Of a stretch of 64,000 bases of DNA, positions 36,096 to 48,963 are shown one piece after another. Below the pieces are notes generated by a model. That model was given only the letters and a program-made list of their open reading frames with translations, searched no databases and was not told the DNA's origin. Position 1 is the first letter of the stretch, and each line of letters begins with the position of its first letter. The position numbers and the translations under genes were made by a program. This stretch comes from Hoylesella buccalis ATCC 35310 (GTDB lineage Bacteria; Bacteroidota; Bacteroidia; Bacteroidales; Bacteroidaceae), in contig NZ_CP102287.1 of NCBI RefSeq assembly GCF_025151385.1, forward strand, positions 2,790,001-2,854,000, given 5' to 3'.

Positions 36096-38015
36096 CTATA
36101 ATTCAGTGACAAGCGTTTGGCGTGGAGACAACTTGATGTCTTTGCTCACGTCCACGTTCTCACCGGTAATGACGTCATGAGCAGCAGTTGATTTGCCGAT
36201 GACTTCGGCATATCGCTTCACGTCCAACTGGGCTTCTTTCGATGTTCCGTTAAGTACAGTCAGCACTGTTTTACCTTGATATTGGCGTGCTAAGACGTAC
36301 ACCCCTTGGTGGGGAATGAACTGAATCTGCTTGCCTTGGGTAATTACTTCATTGCCTTGTCGCCAATGCAGCAGCTTGCTGAGCCAGTTGAACATTTCGT
36401 TTTGTGCCTTTGACCTTCCTTCTGCCGTGAATGCCGTGTGTGCATCGCCCGGGAAACCACCAGGGAAATCCTGACGTACATGCCCATCGGTCACCTCTTT
36501 GGTGCCATTCATCAGCACTTCGGTGCCGTAATATAGCTGCGGAGTGCGATTCATGGTGAGCAAAAGGGCTAAGGCTTGTTTGAGTGCGGCGACATCTTGT
36601 CCATTACCTAAGAATCGGTCGGTGTCGTGATTCTCGATGAAAGCCATCACATCTTTTGGATTTTCGTATAGGTAATCGTACACCAGTGAGTTGTAAACCC
36701 TGTTCAGTCCATTCCACCAGCCATCGGTCTCTTCATTCTTCGCCTTGTTGATTTTCTCAAAGAAACTAAAATCCATGACGCTTTTCAAGTTGCTGTTGAT
36801 GTCCGACAGCTTACAGTCTTTTTGCCAAGCCGCAGTATAAGCGGGTTCTGTATTCCATGTTTCGCCCACCACATTGAAGTTGGGATACTCCTCGTTGAGC
36901 GTCTTCATCCACAGTGCCATGGCTTTACGATCGGCATAAGGATAGGTGTCCATGCGGATGCCATCGATGCCTACGGTCTCAATCCACCATATACTGTTTT
37001 GGATGAGGTACTTGATGACGTGCGTATTGCGTTGGTTCAAGTCGGGCATGGAGGGTACAAACCATCCGTCAACGGTTTCTTTCTGGTCTATTTCCGAAGC
37101 GTATGGGTCGAGTACCGGCGTGAGTTTATAGCTGGTCTGCAAATACTTGGAGTTGGTTTTTGTACCATTTGTCATGCCTGTCTTCTCGTCTTTGCCAGTA
37201 TTCTTGCCTTCCTCGAGCCATTCAGGCACGTTCAACCAATCGTCAGAGGGCAATTCTTTGAGCCATGGGTGTTCAAATCCGCAATGGTTGAAAATCATGT
37301 CCATCACCACTTTAAGTCCTTTTTGGTGAGCTTCGTCAATGAGCTGTCGATATTCCTCGTTAGTGCCAAAGCGTGGGTCTACCTTATAATAATCTGTCGT
37401 GGCATAGCCATGATAGGTACTAAAGCCGTTGGTGTCGGGCGAATTGTTTTCCAGTACAGGCGTGAACCATAGAGCGGTCACCCCTAAATTCGTGAAATAA
37501 TCGAGGTTTTTGCGAATGCCCTCCAAATCGCCCCCATGTCTCAGACTGGGTTTCGTGCGGTCGCAAACATATTTGTTCATGCCTTTTATCTGGTCGTTCT
37601 TGGTGTCTCCGTTGGCGAATCGGTCGGGCATGAGCATGTACAGCACGTCGGCATTGGTGAATCCCATGCGCTTGTCGCCACTCATCTCACGCTGCTTCAG
37701 CTCGTATTTCACTTTTTTTGTTTTCTTTCCCTTTGTGAACGACAGCGTGATGATGCCTGGCTTGGCGTCCTTCAGGTTGAGGTAAGCCAACAAATAATGT
37801 GCGTTGGGCATCTGTACCACACTGTCTATTTGCACGCCAGCGTCACGGGTGGTTACTTGAGTGCCGTGCAAGTCGTTGCCGTACACCATGAGTTGTAAAC
37901 TCGCATCCTTCATCCCAACAAACCAATTGGTTGGGTCAATGCGGTTTATTTGTATTTGGGCATACGTCGCAAAAGTCTGTGTCAAAAGGGAAATGACAAA
38001 TAATAACTTCTTCAT
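36096..38015 (-). CDS. susA: Periplasmic neopullulanase SusA-like, GH13
   Basis: 639 residues. Signal peptide to ATYAQ, an N-terminal immunoglobulin-like domain (IQINRIDPTNWFVGMKDA), then the GH13 barrel: MDMIFNH (238-244), GIRMDTYPYAD with nucleophile Asp356, VVGETW with Glu385 and FIENHD with Asp464, and a C-terminal beta domain. It cuts alpha-1,4 links in pullulan and maltooligosaccharides in the periplasm. In Bacteroides, susA neighbours susB and susC; here it is the last of four genes of the leftward starch operon, 12 bases after pulA. Confidence 0.92.
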   Translation of the reverse strand: MKKLLFVISLLTQTFATYAQIQINRIDPTNWFVGMKDASLQLMVYGNDLHGTQVTTRDAGVQIDSVVQMPNAHYLLAYLNLKDAKPGIITLSFTKGKKTKKVKYELKQREMSGDKRMGFTNADVLYMLMPDRFANGDTKNDQIKGMNKYVCDRTKPSLRHGGDLEGIRKNLDYFTNLGVTALWFTPVLENNSPDTNGFSTYHGYATTDYYKVDPRFGTNEEYRQLIDEAHQKGLKVVMDMIFNHCGFEHPWLKELPSDDWLNVPEWLEEGKNTGKDEKTGMTNGTKTNSKYLQTSYKLTPVLDPYASEIDQKETVDGWFVPSMPDLNQRNTHVIKYLIQNSIWWIETVGIDGIRMDTYPYADRKAMALWMKTLNEEYPNFNVVGETWNTEPAYTAAWQKDCKLSDINSNLKSVMDFSFFEKINKAKNEETDGWWNGLNRVYNSLVYDYLYENPKDVMAFIENHDTDRFLGNGQDVAALKQALALLLTMNRTPQLYYGTEVLMNGTKEVTDGHVRQDFPGGFPGDAHTAFTAEGRSKAQNEMFNWLSKLLHWRQGNEVITQGKQIQFIPHQGVYVLARQYQGKTVLTVLNGTSKEAQLDVKRYAEVIGKSTAAHDVITGENVDVSKDIKLSPRQTLVTEL

Positions 38016-38027
38016 CTTATTTTCTTT

Positions 38028-39989
38028 TTACTGCTGTTTTCTTAGAATCATGGCTGATTGGGCAGGGACAATGGCCTTGTCGGCATGTTCGTCGAGCATC
38101 AATTTCTCTGTTCCGTTGACATCAATGACCCCATCGTAGCACAGTACGTTGTACGCTCCAGCGGGTAAGGATACCTGCTTCTCGGTTTTGTTGGCATTGA
38201 GCAGCACGTAGATATCACTGTTGGTGGGGGCATCAAACAAGCGATAACCCACCAAGCAAGGTTCTGTTGGGAGGAAGGTGAGATACTGTCGAACGGCCTC
38301 GGCATTGCCCAAGCGGAATGCCTGGTATTGCTTTCGCAGTGCAATGAGTCCCTTGTAATAGCTGAACACTTGCGGGTAACGCTGCAAATTTTCCCAATCC
38401 AACCGATTGATACTGTCAGGTGACTTGTAGCTGTTGTGCACACCTTTCTTATCTCTGAACATCTCCTCGCCGCTGAGCATGAAAGGCACGCCCTGCGATG
38501 TGAAGACCGCAGTCTGCGCCAAGAGGTTCAGGCGTATCTGCTCCTCCACTGTGAGGTTGGGTATGCTGGCTTTCAGGCGGTCGTTCAGACACATGTCGTC
38601 GTGGCAGCTCACATAGCTGATCATCTGTGTCGGCTCTGTGGCCCACGCCTCTTGGGCATAGTTCACCTTGGTCATGTCTACCTGTGGGTGTGCTATTGCG
38701 CCGGCGATGCCAAACTTAATGCTTTCTTCCAGCCCTGCGATGCCGGCGAGAAACGCCCCCTTGCTGTCGTCCGAGAACGGGCCGCGGAGTGCATCGCGCA
38801 GTTCATCGCTGAAAGCACCGATGCGTGGCATCTGTTTAACGTTGGCCTTGAGTGCCAACTTTTCCGTAGGATAGGCACACGTTCCTGCACTCCATCCCTC
38901 ACCATAGATATATATTGATGGATCTATCCTGTCCATTTCCTCGCGTATGAGGTTCATCGTTTCTATGTCGTGCACACCCATCAAATCCACGCGGAAGCCA
39001 TCAATGTGATATTCCGTAGCCCAGTATTTCATGCTTTCAATCATGAATTCGCGCATCAACGGCTTTTCCGAGGCAGTCTCGTTGCCGCAGCCAGAACCGT
39101 CAGAATAGGTGCCGTCGGCATTCTTGCGATAGAAATAATCGGGAAAGGTGCGTTGGAAATTGCTGCCGTCGATGTCGAACGTATGGTTATACACCACGTC
39201 GAGAATGACGCGGATGCCCGCCTTGTGCAGTGCTTGCACCATCTGCTTGAATTCCCTGATGCGCACTTCGGGCTTGTAGGGATCCGTGGCATACGAGCCT
39301 TCGGGCACATTGTAGTTCAGTGGGTCGTAGCCCCAATTGTACTGAGGCTGGTCGAGTTTTGTCTCATCCACCGAGGCATAATCGTAGGAGGGGAGGATGT
39401 GTACGGCGTTGACACCCAGCGACACCAAGTGTTCGATGGCTTTAGGCTCGGTGAGTGCCAAGTATTTTCCCTTATGTTTTAGTCCGGACGACGCATCAAT
39501 GGAAAAGTCCCTGTGGTGCATTTCATAGATGACGAGGTCTGCAGGCGACGCCAATGCTGGCCTGACATCGTGTTCCCAGCCCACGGGATTGGTGGTCTTC
39601 ATGTCTATGATAGCTCCCCGTTTGCCGTTCACGCCTACGGCACGGGCAAACATCCCCGGCATTTCCACGGGTTGCTTCTTTGTTCCCACCACGTCGAAGG
39701 TATAGAACATGCCTTTCAAATCACCCTTCACATCTGCTATCCACCCGAAATTCTCTTCTCGCTTCATCTTGGTGGTCTTCACCGGCTTGCCGCCCAATCC
39801 CTCACGATAGAGTCTGATGAGAGGCCGATGCCGTGCATTGTCGGGGGCACACAGGAAAAAGGTAGTCTCTGATGACGTGTAGTCAACGTGGCTGGTGTAA
39901 TCTATGGCCATTGTATCGAGTGACTGCGCGCGCATCCATGCGCACATGATTAAAAGGAAGAATGTTAGAAACAGTACTTTCAATTTCAT
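38028..39989 (-). CDS. pulA: Type I pullulanase, GH13_14
   Basis: 653 residues. Signal peptide to MRAQS, an N-terminal CBM48-like domain, then the barrel with the type I pullulanase hallmark YNWGYDP (217-223), DVVYNHT, GFRVDL (nucleophile Asp335), IYGEGW (Glu364) and SCHDD. It debranches alpha-1,6 links of amylopectin or pullulan fragments, probably in the periplasm. The combination of pulA with susA and susB gives complete debranching capacity. It starts 32 bases after susB. Confidence 0.94.
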   Translation of the reverse strand: MKLKVLFLTFFLLIMCAWMRAQSLDTMAIDYTSHVDYTSSETTFFLCAPDNARHRPLIRLYREGLGGKPVKTTKMKREENFGWIADVKGDLKGMFYTFDVVGTKKQPVEMPGMFARAVGVNGKRGAIIDMKTTNPVGWEHDVRPALASPADLVIYEMHHRDFSIDASSGLKHKGKYLALTEPKAIEHLVSLGVNAVHILPSYDYASVDETKLDQPQYNWGYDPLNYNVPEGSYATDPYKPEVRIREFKQMVQALHKAGIRVILDVVYNHTFDIDGSNFQRTFPDYFYRKNADGTYSDGSGCGNETASEKPLMREFMIESMKYWATEYHIDGFRVDLMGVHDIETMNLIREEMDRIDPSIYIYGEGWSAGTCAYPTEKLALKANVKQMPRIGAFSDELRDALRGPFSDDSKGAFLAGIAGLEESIKFGIAGAIAHPQVDMTKVNYAQEAWATEPTQMISYVSCHDDMCLNDRLKASIPNLTVEEQIRLNLLAQTAVFTSQGVPFMLSGEEMFRDKKGVHNSYKSPDSINRLDWENLQRYPQVFSYYKGLIALRKQYQAFRLGNAEAVRQYLTFLPTEPCLVGYRLFDAPTNSDIYVLLNANKTEKQVSLPAGAYNVLCYDGVIDVNGTEKLMLDEHADKAIVPAQSAMILRKQQ

Positions 39990-40021
39990 TTTCTTCAGGC
40001 ATTTAGGTTTTCAGATGTTTA

Positions 40022-44930
<4,909 letters not shown>

Positions 44931-44979
44931 AAACTAAGGAGTAGTAGTTGGTTTACTTTAGGTTTGGTTCTTATTTATG

Positions 44980-44987
44980 CAAATGTA
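44980..44987 (-). promoter_or_regulatory. -7 box of the malQ-susB-pulA-susA operon
   Basis: TACATTTG on the minus strand; expected start of transcription near 44973, 43 bases before the malQ ATG. The same octamer is used in front of the LacI gene (48652-48645). Confidence 0.7.
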
Positions 44988-45042
44988 TAAATAATAAATA
45001 AGGTGATGTTGCTTTGGAACGCTAATTGTCGAAAAAATATTA

Positions 45043-45056
45043 TGCAATCGTTTGCA
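45043..45056. promoter_or_regulatory. LacI-type operator upstream of malQ
   Basis: TGCAATCGTTTGCA differs in one position from the perfect palindrome TGCAAACGTTTGCA at 48708-48721. Its centre is 69.5 bases upstream of the last base of the malQ -7 box, the same distance as at the lacI promoter. Confidence 0.75.
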
Positions 45057-45109
45057 CATGCGTTGCTTTTCCCTCCCGATTGTAGGTGCCGTGGGGATGA
45101 GTTTTGTCC

Positions 45110-45432
45110 GATTATTTGGTCATTTCAAAATCTTCATTCTAGCTTCTCGAGAAGGTGATTTTAACCCTTTGAAGGTCGGTTTTTACACCTTGACGAGCCA
45201 AAAGCATAGAGTTTGTTTGCACAGAACAATGTTTTTGAAGAGAAAAGTGATGGTGGTTGACCTGCAAACTCTATGCTTTTGGCAGTCAATAGCATGGAGT
45301 TTGCTGCCGACCGAAAATACTCGTCATATACAATAGTTTGATAATGAGCGATATACAAAAATCGCGTATTTGCCGTCAATCTGTCGATTGCTTGCAAATA
45401 CGCGAGTATTGAGGGTGCATGTCAATATTTTT
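45110..45432 (+). repeat. Dispersed intergenic element, copy E
   Basis: Order: GGTCATTTCAAAATCTTCAT (45118-45137), a TTTTAACCC word, a perfect 19-bp inverted repeat GCCAAAAGCATAGAGTTTG (45197-45215) with its complement at 45265-45283, CAATAGCATGGAGTTTG, GATAATGAGCGATATA, then the terminal hairpin TCGCGTATTTGC (45362-45373)/GCAAATACGCGA (45394-45405) and GTGCATGTCAATATTTTTGAC. The remaining 45433-45610 shows nothing I can name. Confidence 0.75.
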
Positions 45433-45610
45433 GACACTTTTACACCTCTGTTTTGTGGCGTTTGACACCTGCGTTTAAGGAGAAAAATGACATTCCACGG
45501 AGCGGATATAAACTTGCTGCAAAAATTTGTTCTCGAAGGCGGTCGTTACCACTGTGGTCGAGTGTTAACTGCCAACAGCTAATTCTGCAACAAATACTTC
45601 CTAACCGATG

Positions 45611-46900
45611 TCACTCCTTAACATCTTTGATCAGCGATACAGCGGCGGCACCCAGTAACAGTGAGATGCCCGCAACGAACATCATGTGGCTCTGAATCGA
45701 GCCTACAAGACTGAGGAGTGTGCCTCCTATTAACGCAGCCACGATTTGCGGAATGCAGATGGTGCCATTGAACAGGCCGAGGTAAGCACCCATGTGGCCA
45801 TAACCTTGCAGGGCGTTGGTAACAAAAGTAAACGGCATGGCCAGGATGGCGGCCCACGCACAGCCTATGAGGAGGAACGGAATGAACAACAAGTACTGGT
45901 CGTGCACCACGGTACAGGCTGCAAAACCTATGGCACCCAATGCCAGACTAAGAGCGTAGGCGGTCTTCCTACTACCGAGTTTGGGCAGCAATGGTGCCCA
46001 TAGCACAGAGCCAATGGCCTGCACGGCGAACAATACGCCCACCCAGTTGCCAGCCTCTTGTGCTCCCTCGCTGGCCATGTCGGTGGTGCCCCAAACGTTG
46101 GCGGCTACGGTGCCGTGCGTATAGGTCCACATGTACATGAAGGCTATCCAACTGAAGAACTGCACGATGCCTACCTTCCAGAAAGTGGAGGGTGCATGCT
46201 TGAGTAGGGTTATCCAGTTTTCTTTCTTCTCTGTATCAGACTTCAGACTGCCGTTGTACTGCTCGTACTCCTGCGGTGGCCACTCCCGTACCTTGGAGAT
46301 GGTGTAGTTGACGCAGAGAATAAGGATGCCCGCACCCACGATAAAGCTGTAGATCACCGAGTCGGGGATGACACCCTTGGGTGCCGTGTTGGCGATGCCC
46401 AACAACGCGAAGAAGAATGGAAACAGATAACCCACTAACGAACCTGCATTGCACAGCAAGCTCTGGATGGAGTAGGCCTTGGCTTTCTGTTTTTCGTTAA
46501 CCATATCACCCACGAGCATCTTAAACGGTTGCATGGCCATATTAATAGAGGTGTCGAGGAACATGAGCATGACAAGTCCGAAAATCATAGCTTCTGATGC
46601 CGACATGCCAAACGAGCCGGAATGGGGTAACAGGCACATGACCAGTACAGCTGCTGCCGCTCCGATGAATAAGTAAGGGATGCGACGACCATAGCGTGTC
46701 CATGTTCGATCTGAAAGTGTACCGATAATGGGTTGCACCACAATGCCCATCAAGGGTGGCAGAATCCAGAAATAACTCAAGTTGTGTGGGTCTGCGCCCA
46801 GTGTGGCGAAGATACGCGAGATGTTTGCACTTTGTAGCGCGTACGCAATCTGTACACCGAAAAATCCGAAACTTAAATTCCAAAGTTTCCAAAAGCTCAT
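45611..46900 (-). CDS. Inner-membrane sugar transporter, MFS (SLC45/GPH-like)
   Basis: 429 residues from the ATG at 46900 (MSFWKLWNLSFGFFGVQIAYAL); ten more codons upstream would be encoded by AATTCATAATTC repeats and are rejected. Twelve transmembrane helices are apparent, with the loop motif GTLSDRTWTRYGRRIPYLF typical of glycoside/cation symporters and SLC45-type sucrose and maltose carriers. It probably takes maltose or maltooligosaccharides from the periplasm to the cytoplasm, where MalQ acts. Same strand as, and probably in one unit with, the LacI-type gene. Confidence 0.9.
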   Translation of the reverse strand: MSFWKLWNLSFGFFGVQIAYALQSANISRIFATLGADPHNLSYFWILPPLMGIVVQPIIGTLSDRTWTRYGRRIPYLFIGAAAAVLVMCLLPHSGSFGMSASEAMIFGLVMLMFLDTSINMAMQPFKMLVGDMVNEKQKAKAYSIQSLLCNAGSLVGYLFPFFFALLGIANTAPKGVIPDSVIYSFIVGAGILILCVNYTISKVREWPPQEYEQYNGSLKSDTEKKENWITLLKHAPSTFWKVGIVQFFSWIAFMYMWTYTHGTVAANVWGTTDMASEGAQEAGNWVGVLFAVQAIGSVLWAPLLPKLGSRKTAYALSLALGAIGFAACTVVHDQYLLFIPFLLIGCAWAAILAMPFTFVTNALQGYGHMGAYLGLFNGTICIPQIVAALIGGTLLSLVGSIQSHMMFVAGISLLLGAAAVSLIKDVKE

Positions 46901-46916
46901 GTCGGGCTTCTTTTTT

Positions 46917-47040
46917 AATTCATAATTCATAATTCTTAATTCATACTTTTGGTTGAGTATACGATGAAGTTTTTTTGCAATTCATAATTCATAATTCGTT
47001 ATTCATACTTTTGGTTGAATATACGTTGAGGTTTTTTTTG
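46917..47040. repeat. Two tandem 62-bp repeats with AATTCATAATTC words
   Basis: Copies begin at 46917 and 46979. Each has AATTCATAATTCATAATTC, then TTCATACTTTTGGTTGA, TATACG and a run of T. They differ at about six positions. They lie between the four-helix-bundle gene and the transporter gene; AATTATGAATT words recur on the other side of the small gene (47570-47600). Confidence 0.8.
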
Positions 47041-47069
47041 ATTCATTATGTTTCATGCAAAACGGTTAA

Positions 47070-47441
47070 TTATTGTTTTTGTTGTTCCTTGGTAATGTGC
47101 TTGATGATGGATGTTAGTAGTTTAATCAATTCAACGCAATCTGCTTGGAGGCTTTTTGCTGCCGTTTCGTTAATATATTGAGTGCGCCATAAAAGTTCTA
47201 TCCAGTATTCTGTTTCACTCGCTTCTTTCAGTGCGATGTTGAGTTTTGATTTAAAATCTGCTTTTGATTGAGCTCTTAGTGCTTCTTTTACGTTTGCGCC
47301 AATACTCGTTCCGCTTCGTATAAGCTGTTTGCTCATTTCGTATTCTTTTTTCTCTTCTCTCAGATATTTACAGAGATTTACACAGCGAATAGCAAAAGAA
47401 AAACTCTTTTGGACGATTACATTGTTGTCTATATCTTTCAT
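47070..47441 (-). CDS. Four-helix-bundle protein of the 23S rRNA intervening-sequence (S23) family
   Basis: 123 residues from the ATG at 47441 (MKDIDNNVIVQKSFSFAIRC); the frame continues 26 codons upstream but those are not family-like. Motifs: YEMSKQLIRSGTSIGANVKEA and ASETEYWIELL, both standard in the family. Such proteins are found inside 23S rRNA intervening sequences and, in Bacteroidetes, scattered between genes; function unknown, though a nucleic-acid role is suspected. It separates the LacI gene from the transporter and is flanked on both sides by AATTATGAATT arrays, suggesting insertion as a unit. Confidence 0.88.
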   Translation of the reverse strand: MKDIDNNVIVQKSFSFAIRCVNLCKYLREEKKEYEMSKQLIRSGTSIGANVKEALRAQSKADFKSKLNIALKEASETEYWIELLWRTQYINETAAKSLQADCVELIKLLTSIIKHITKEQQKQ

Positions 47442-47598
47442 TGATAGCTGGAGTTTAGGTTCAAGTGAAAATATATGTATTATATGTATTATATAGATAC
47501 CTATTACAAAGGTATTCATTTCAACATGATTTCTTCATATTCCATAACAAAATACTGTCAGCAAATAAAATTATGAATTATGAATTCTTAATTATGAA

Positions 47599-48624
47599 TT
47601 ACCTCGTTGTTCCCCTAATAATAAGTTTTGTTCTCACGATTCTCTTTTCAATCTTGTCAGGTGGGATGAAACCCTCCACACGAGAAATGAGGATGTTAGC
47701 CGCTTCTTCGCCTACCCGCACGCCACGCTGCTCTACGGTGGTGAGCATGGGGTCGCAGGCCTTGGCACGGTCACCATTGGTAAAGCCACAGATAGAGATA
47801 TCCTCGGGTACCCGATACCCCATGCGCTTGGCAGCGTAGAGAATGCCCACGGCCGTATCATCGTTCACGGCGAAGAAAGCATCGGGGGCTTCCTCCTGAC
47901 TCAGCAGCTCGGGGGTGATTAGCTCTGCGTCGGCGCGATTGTCGCAGATTCGGAAAAAACGGTCGTCAGCCTTCAGTCCGTACTTGGTAATAGCATCGCG
48001 GTAGCCGTTGTAACGGTTTTTGGAAATCTCCATGGTCATCAGCGTGCCGTAGTAAGCAATGCGCCGACAGCCAGTCTGTATCAAGTGGGTGACAGCATTG
48101 AAGGCACCCATATAGTCGTCCACCACCACTCGACTACATTCCACGCCCGTACAAATACGGTCGTAAAACACAAGTGGCATGCCGTGGTTTATCAGTTTCT
48201 GGAAATGCTCATAGCGTATGGTATCCTTGGCTTGTGAAACGATGACGCCGCACACCTTGTTCTCAAAATAATCCTGGCAGATGCGCACTTCACGATCGTA
48301 TTTCTCGTTGCTCTGCGCCACCATGATGCGATAGCCGCGGGCACTGGCTTCCTCTTCGATGCCGGAGAGGATGCTGGAGAAATAGAAATGTGACAGCTGA
48401 GGAACAATGACGCCAATGACTCTCAGTGGTTTCACCTTGCTGTTGCGCAGCGACTCTGCGATGACGTTGGGATAGAAATTATGTTCGCGCGCGTAGGCCT
48501 GTATCTTTTCCCGTTGTTCTTTGCTGATGCTCGGGTTGTCTTTCAACGCACGCGAGACCGTTGCAATAGAAACACCCAGTTCCTTTGCAATGTCTTTCAT
48601 TGTGAGCGGTGACAAAATATCCAT
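47599..48624 (-). CDS. LacI-family regulator of the starch system
   Basis: 341 residues. N-terminal helix-turn-helix TMKDIAKELGVSIATVSRAL with hinge NVIAESLRN, then a periplasmic-binding-protein-like effector domain (IGVIVPQLSHFYFSSILSGI, VNDDTAVGILYAAKRMG). It sits divergent from susC with a palindromic operator between them. In Bacteroides the starch system uses the membrane activator SusR; a LacI-type protein here is a different control. Effector is probably a maltooligosaccharide (inference). The operator position, far upstream of the promoters, suggests activation. Confidence 0.92.
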   Translation of the reverse strand: MDILSPLTMKDIAKELGVSIATVSRALKDNPSISKEQREKIQAYAREHNFYPNVIAESLRNSKVKPLRVIGVIVPQLSHFYFSSILSGIEEEASARGYRIMVAQSNEKYDREVRICQDYFENKVCGVIVSQAKDTIRYEHFQKLINHGMPLVFYDRICTGVECSRVVVDDYMGAFNAVTHLIQTGCRRIAYYGTLMTMEISKNRYNGYRDAITKYGLKADDRFFRICDNRADAELITPELLSQEEAPDAFFAVNDDTAVGILYAAKRMGYRVPEDISICGFTNGDRAKACDPMLTTVEQRGVRVGEEAANILISRVEGFIPPDKIEKRIVRTKLIIRGTTR

Positions 48625-48644
48625 TTAGGTTGTTATTAGTGATA

Positions 48645-48652
48645 CAAATGTA
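48645..48652 (-). promoter_or_regulatory. -7 box of the LacI-type gene
   Basis: TACATTTG on the minus strand, start expected near 48638. Its last base is 69.5 bases from the centre of the operator at 48708-48721. Confidence 0.6.
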
Positions 48653-48707
48653 TGCAAAACCTGAGAATGCAGGAAAGCAAGTCGTTGATTTCTAACCAAA
48701 TCTTTCA

Positions 48708-48721
48708 TGCAAACGTTTGCA
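48708..48721. promoter_or_regulatory. Palindromic operator between lacI and susC
   Basis: TGCAAACGTTTGCA, a perfect 14-bp palindrome with the central CG typical of LacI-family sites. It lies about halfway between two divergent -7 boxes (48645 and 48783). Confidence 0.85.
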
Positions 48722-48775
48722 CTACTAAAACAACGAATTTATAGGAAAAATCGTATGTTAAAGGTTAAACAATAC

Positions 48776-48783
48776 TAACTTTG
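48776..48783 (+). promoter_or_regulatory. -7 box of the susCDE operon
   Basis: TAACTTTG, no TTTG at the standard distance, so the promoter is probably weak without an activator. Start expected near 48790, giving a leader of about 174 bases before susC. Confidence 0.6.
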
Positions 48784-48963
48784 CACGCAGAGGAGCTACT
48801 AACCAGACATACAAGAGAAACAATCAAGCCTCCTCATTGCATTTCCCTGGCCTTAATATGGAAGGCACAAACGCATGAGTCACGACAGGCCATGAACATC
48901 AGGGAACACGACCTAAGCGATACACTAAATTTATTATATTTATATTAACTAAAAACAAGAAAG

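Noticed and set aside
46901..46930. Ten extra N-terminal residues of the transporter (MNYELKKKPD)
   Set aside because: They are encoded by AATTCATAATTC repeat sequence and are not part of the family; the ATG at 46900 is preceded by AAAGAAG.
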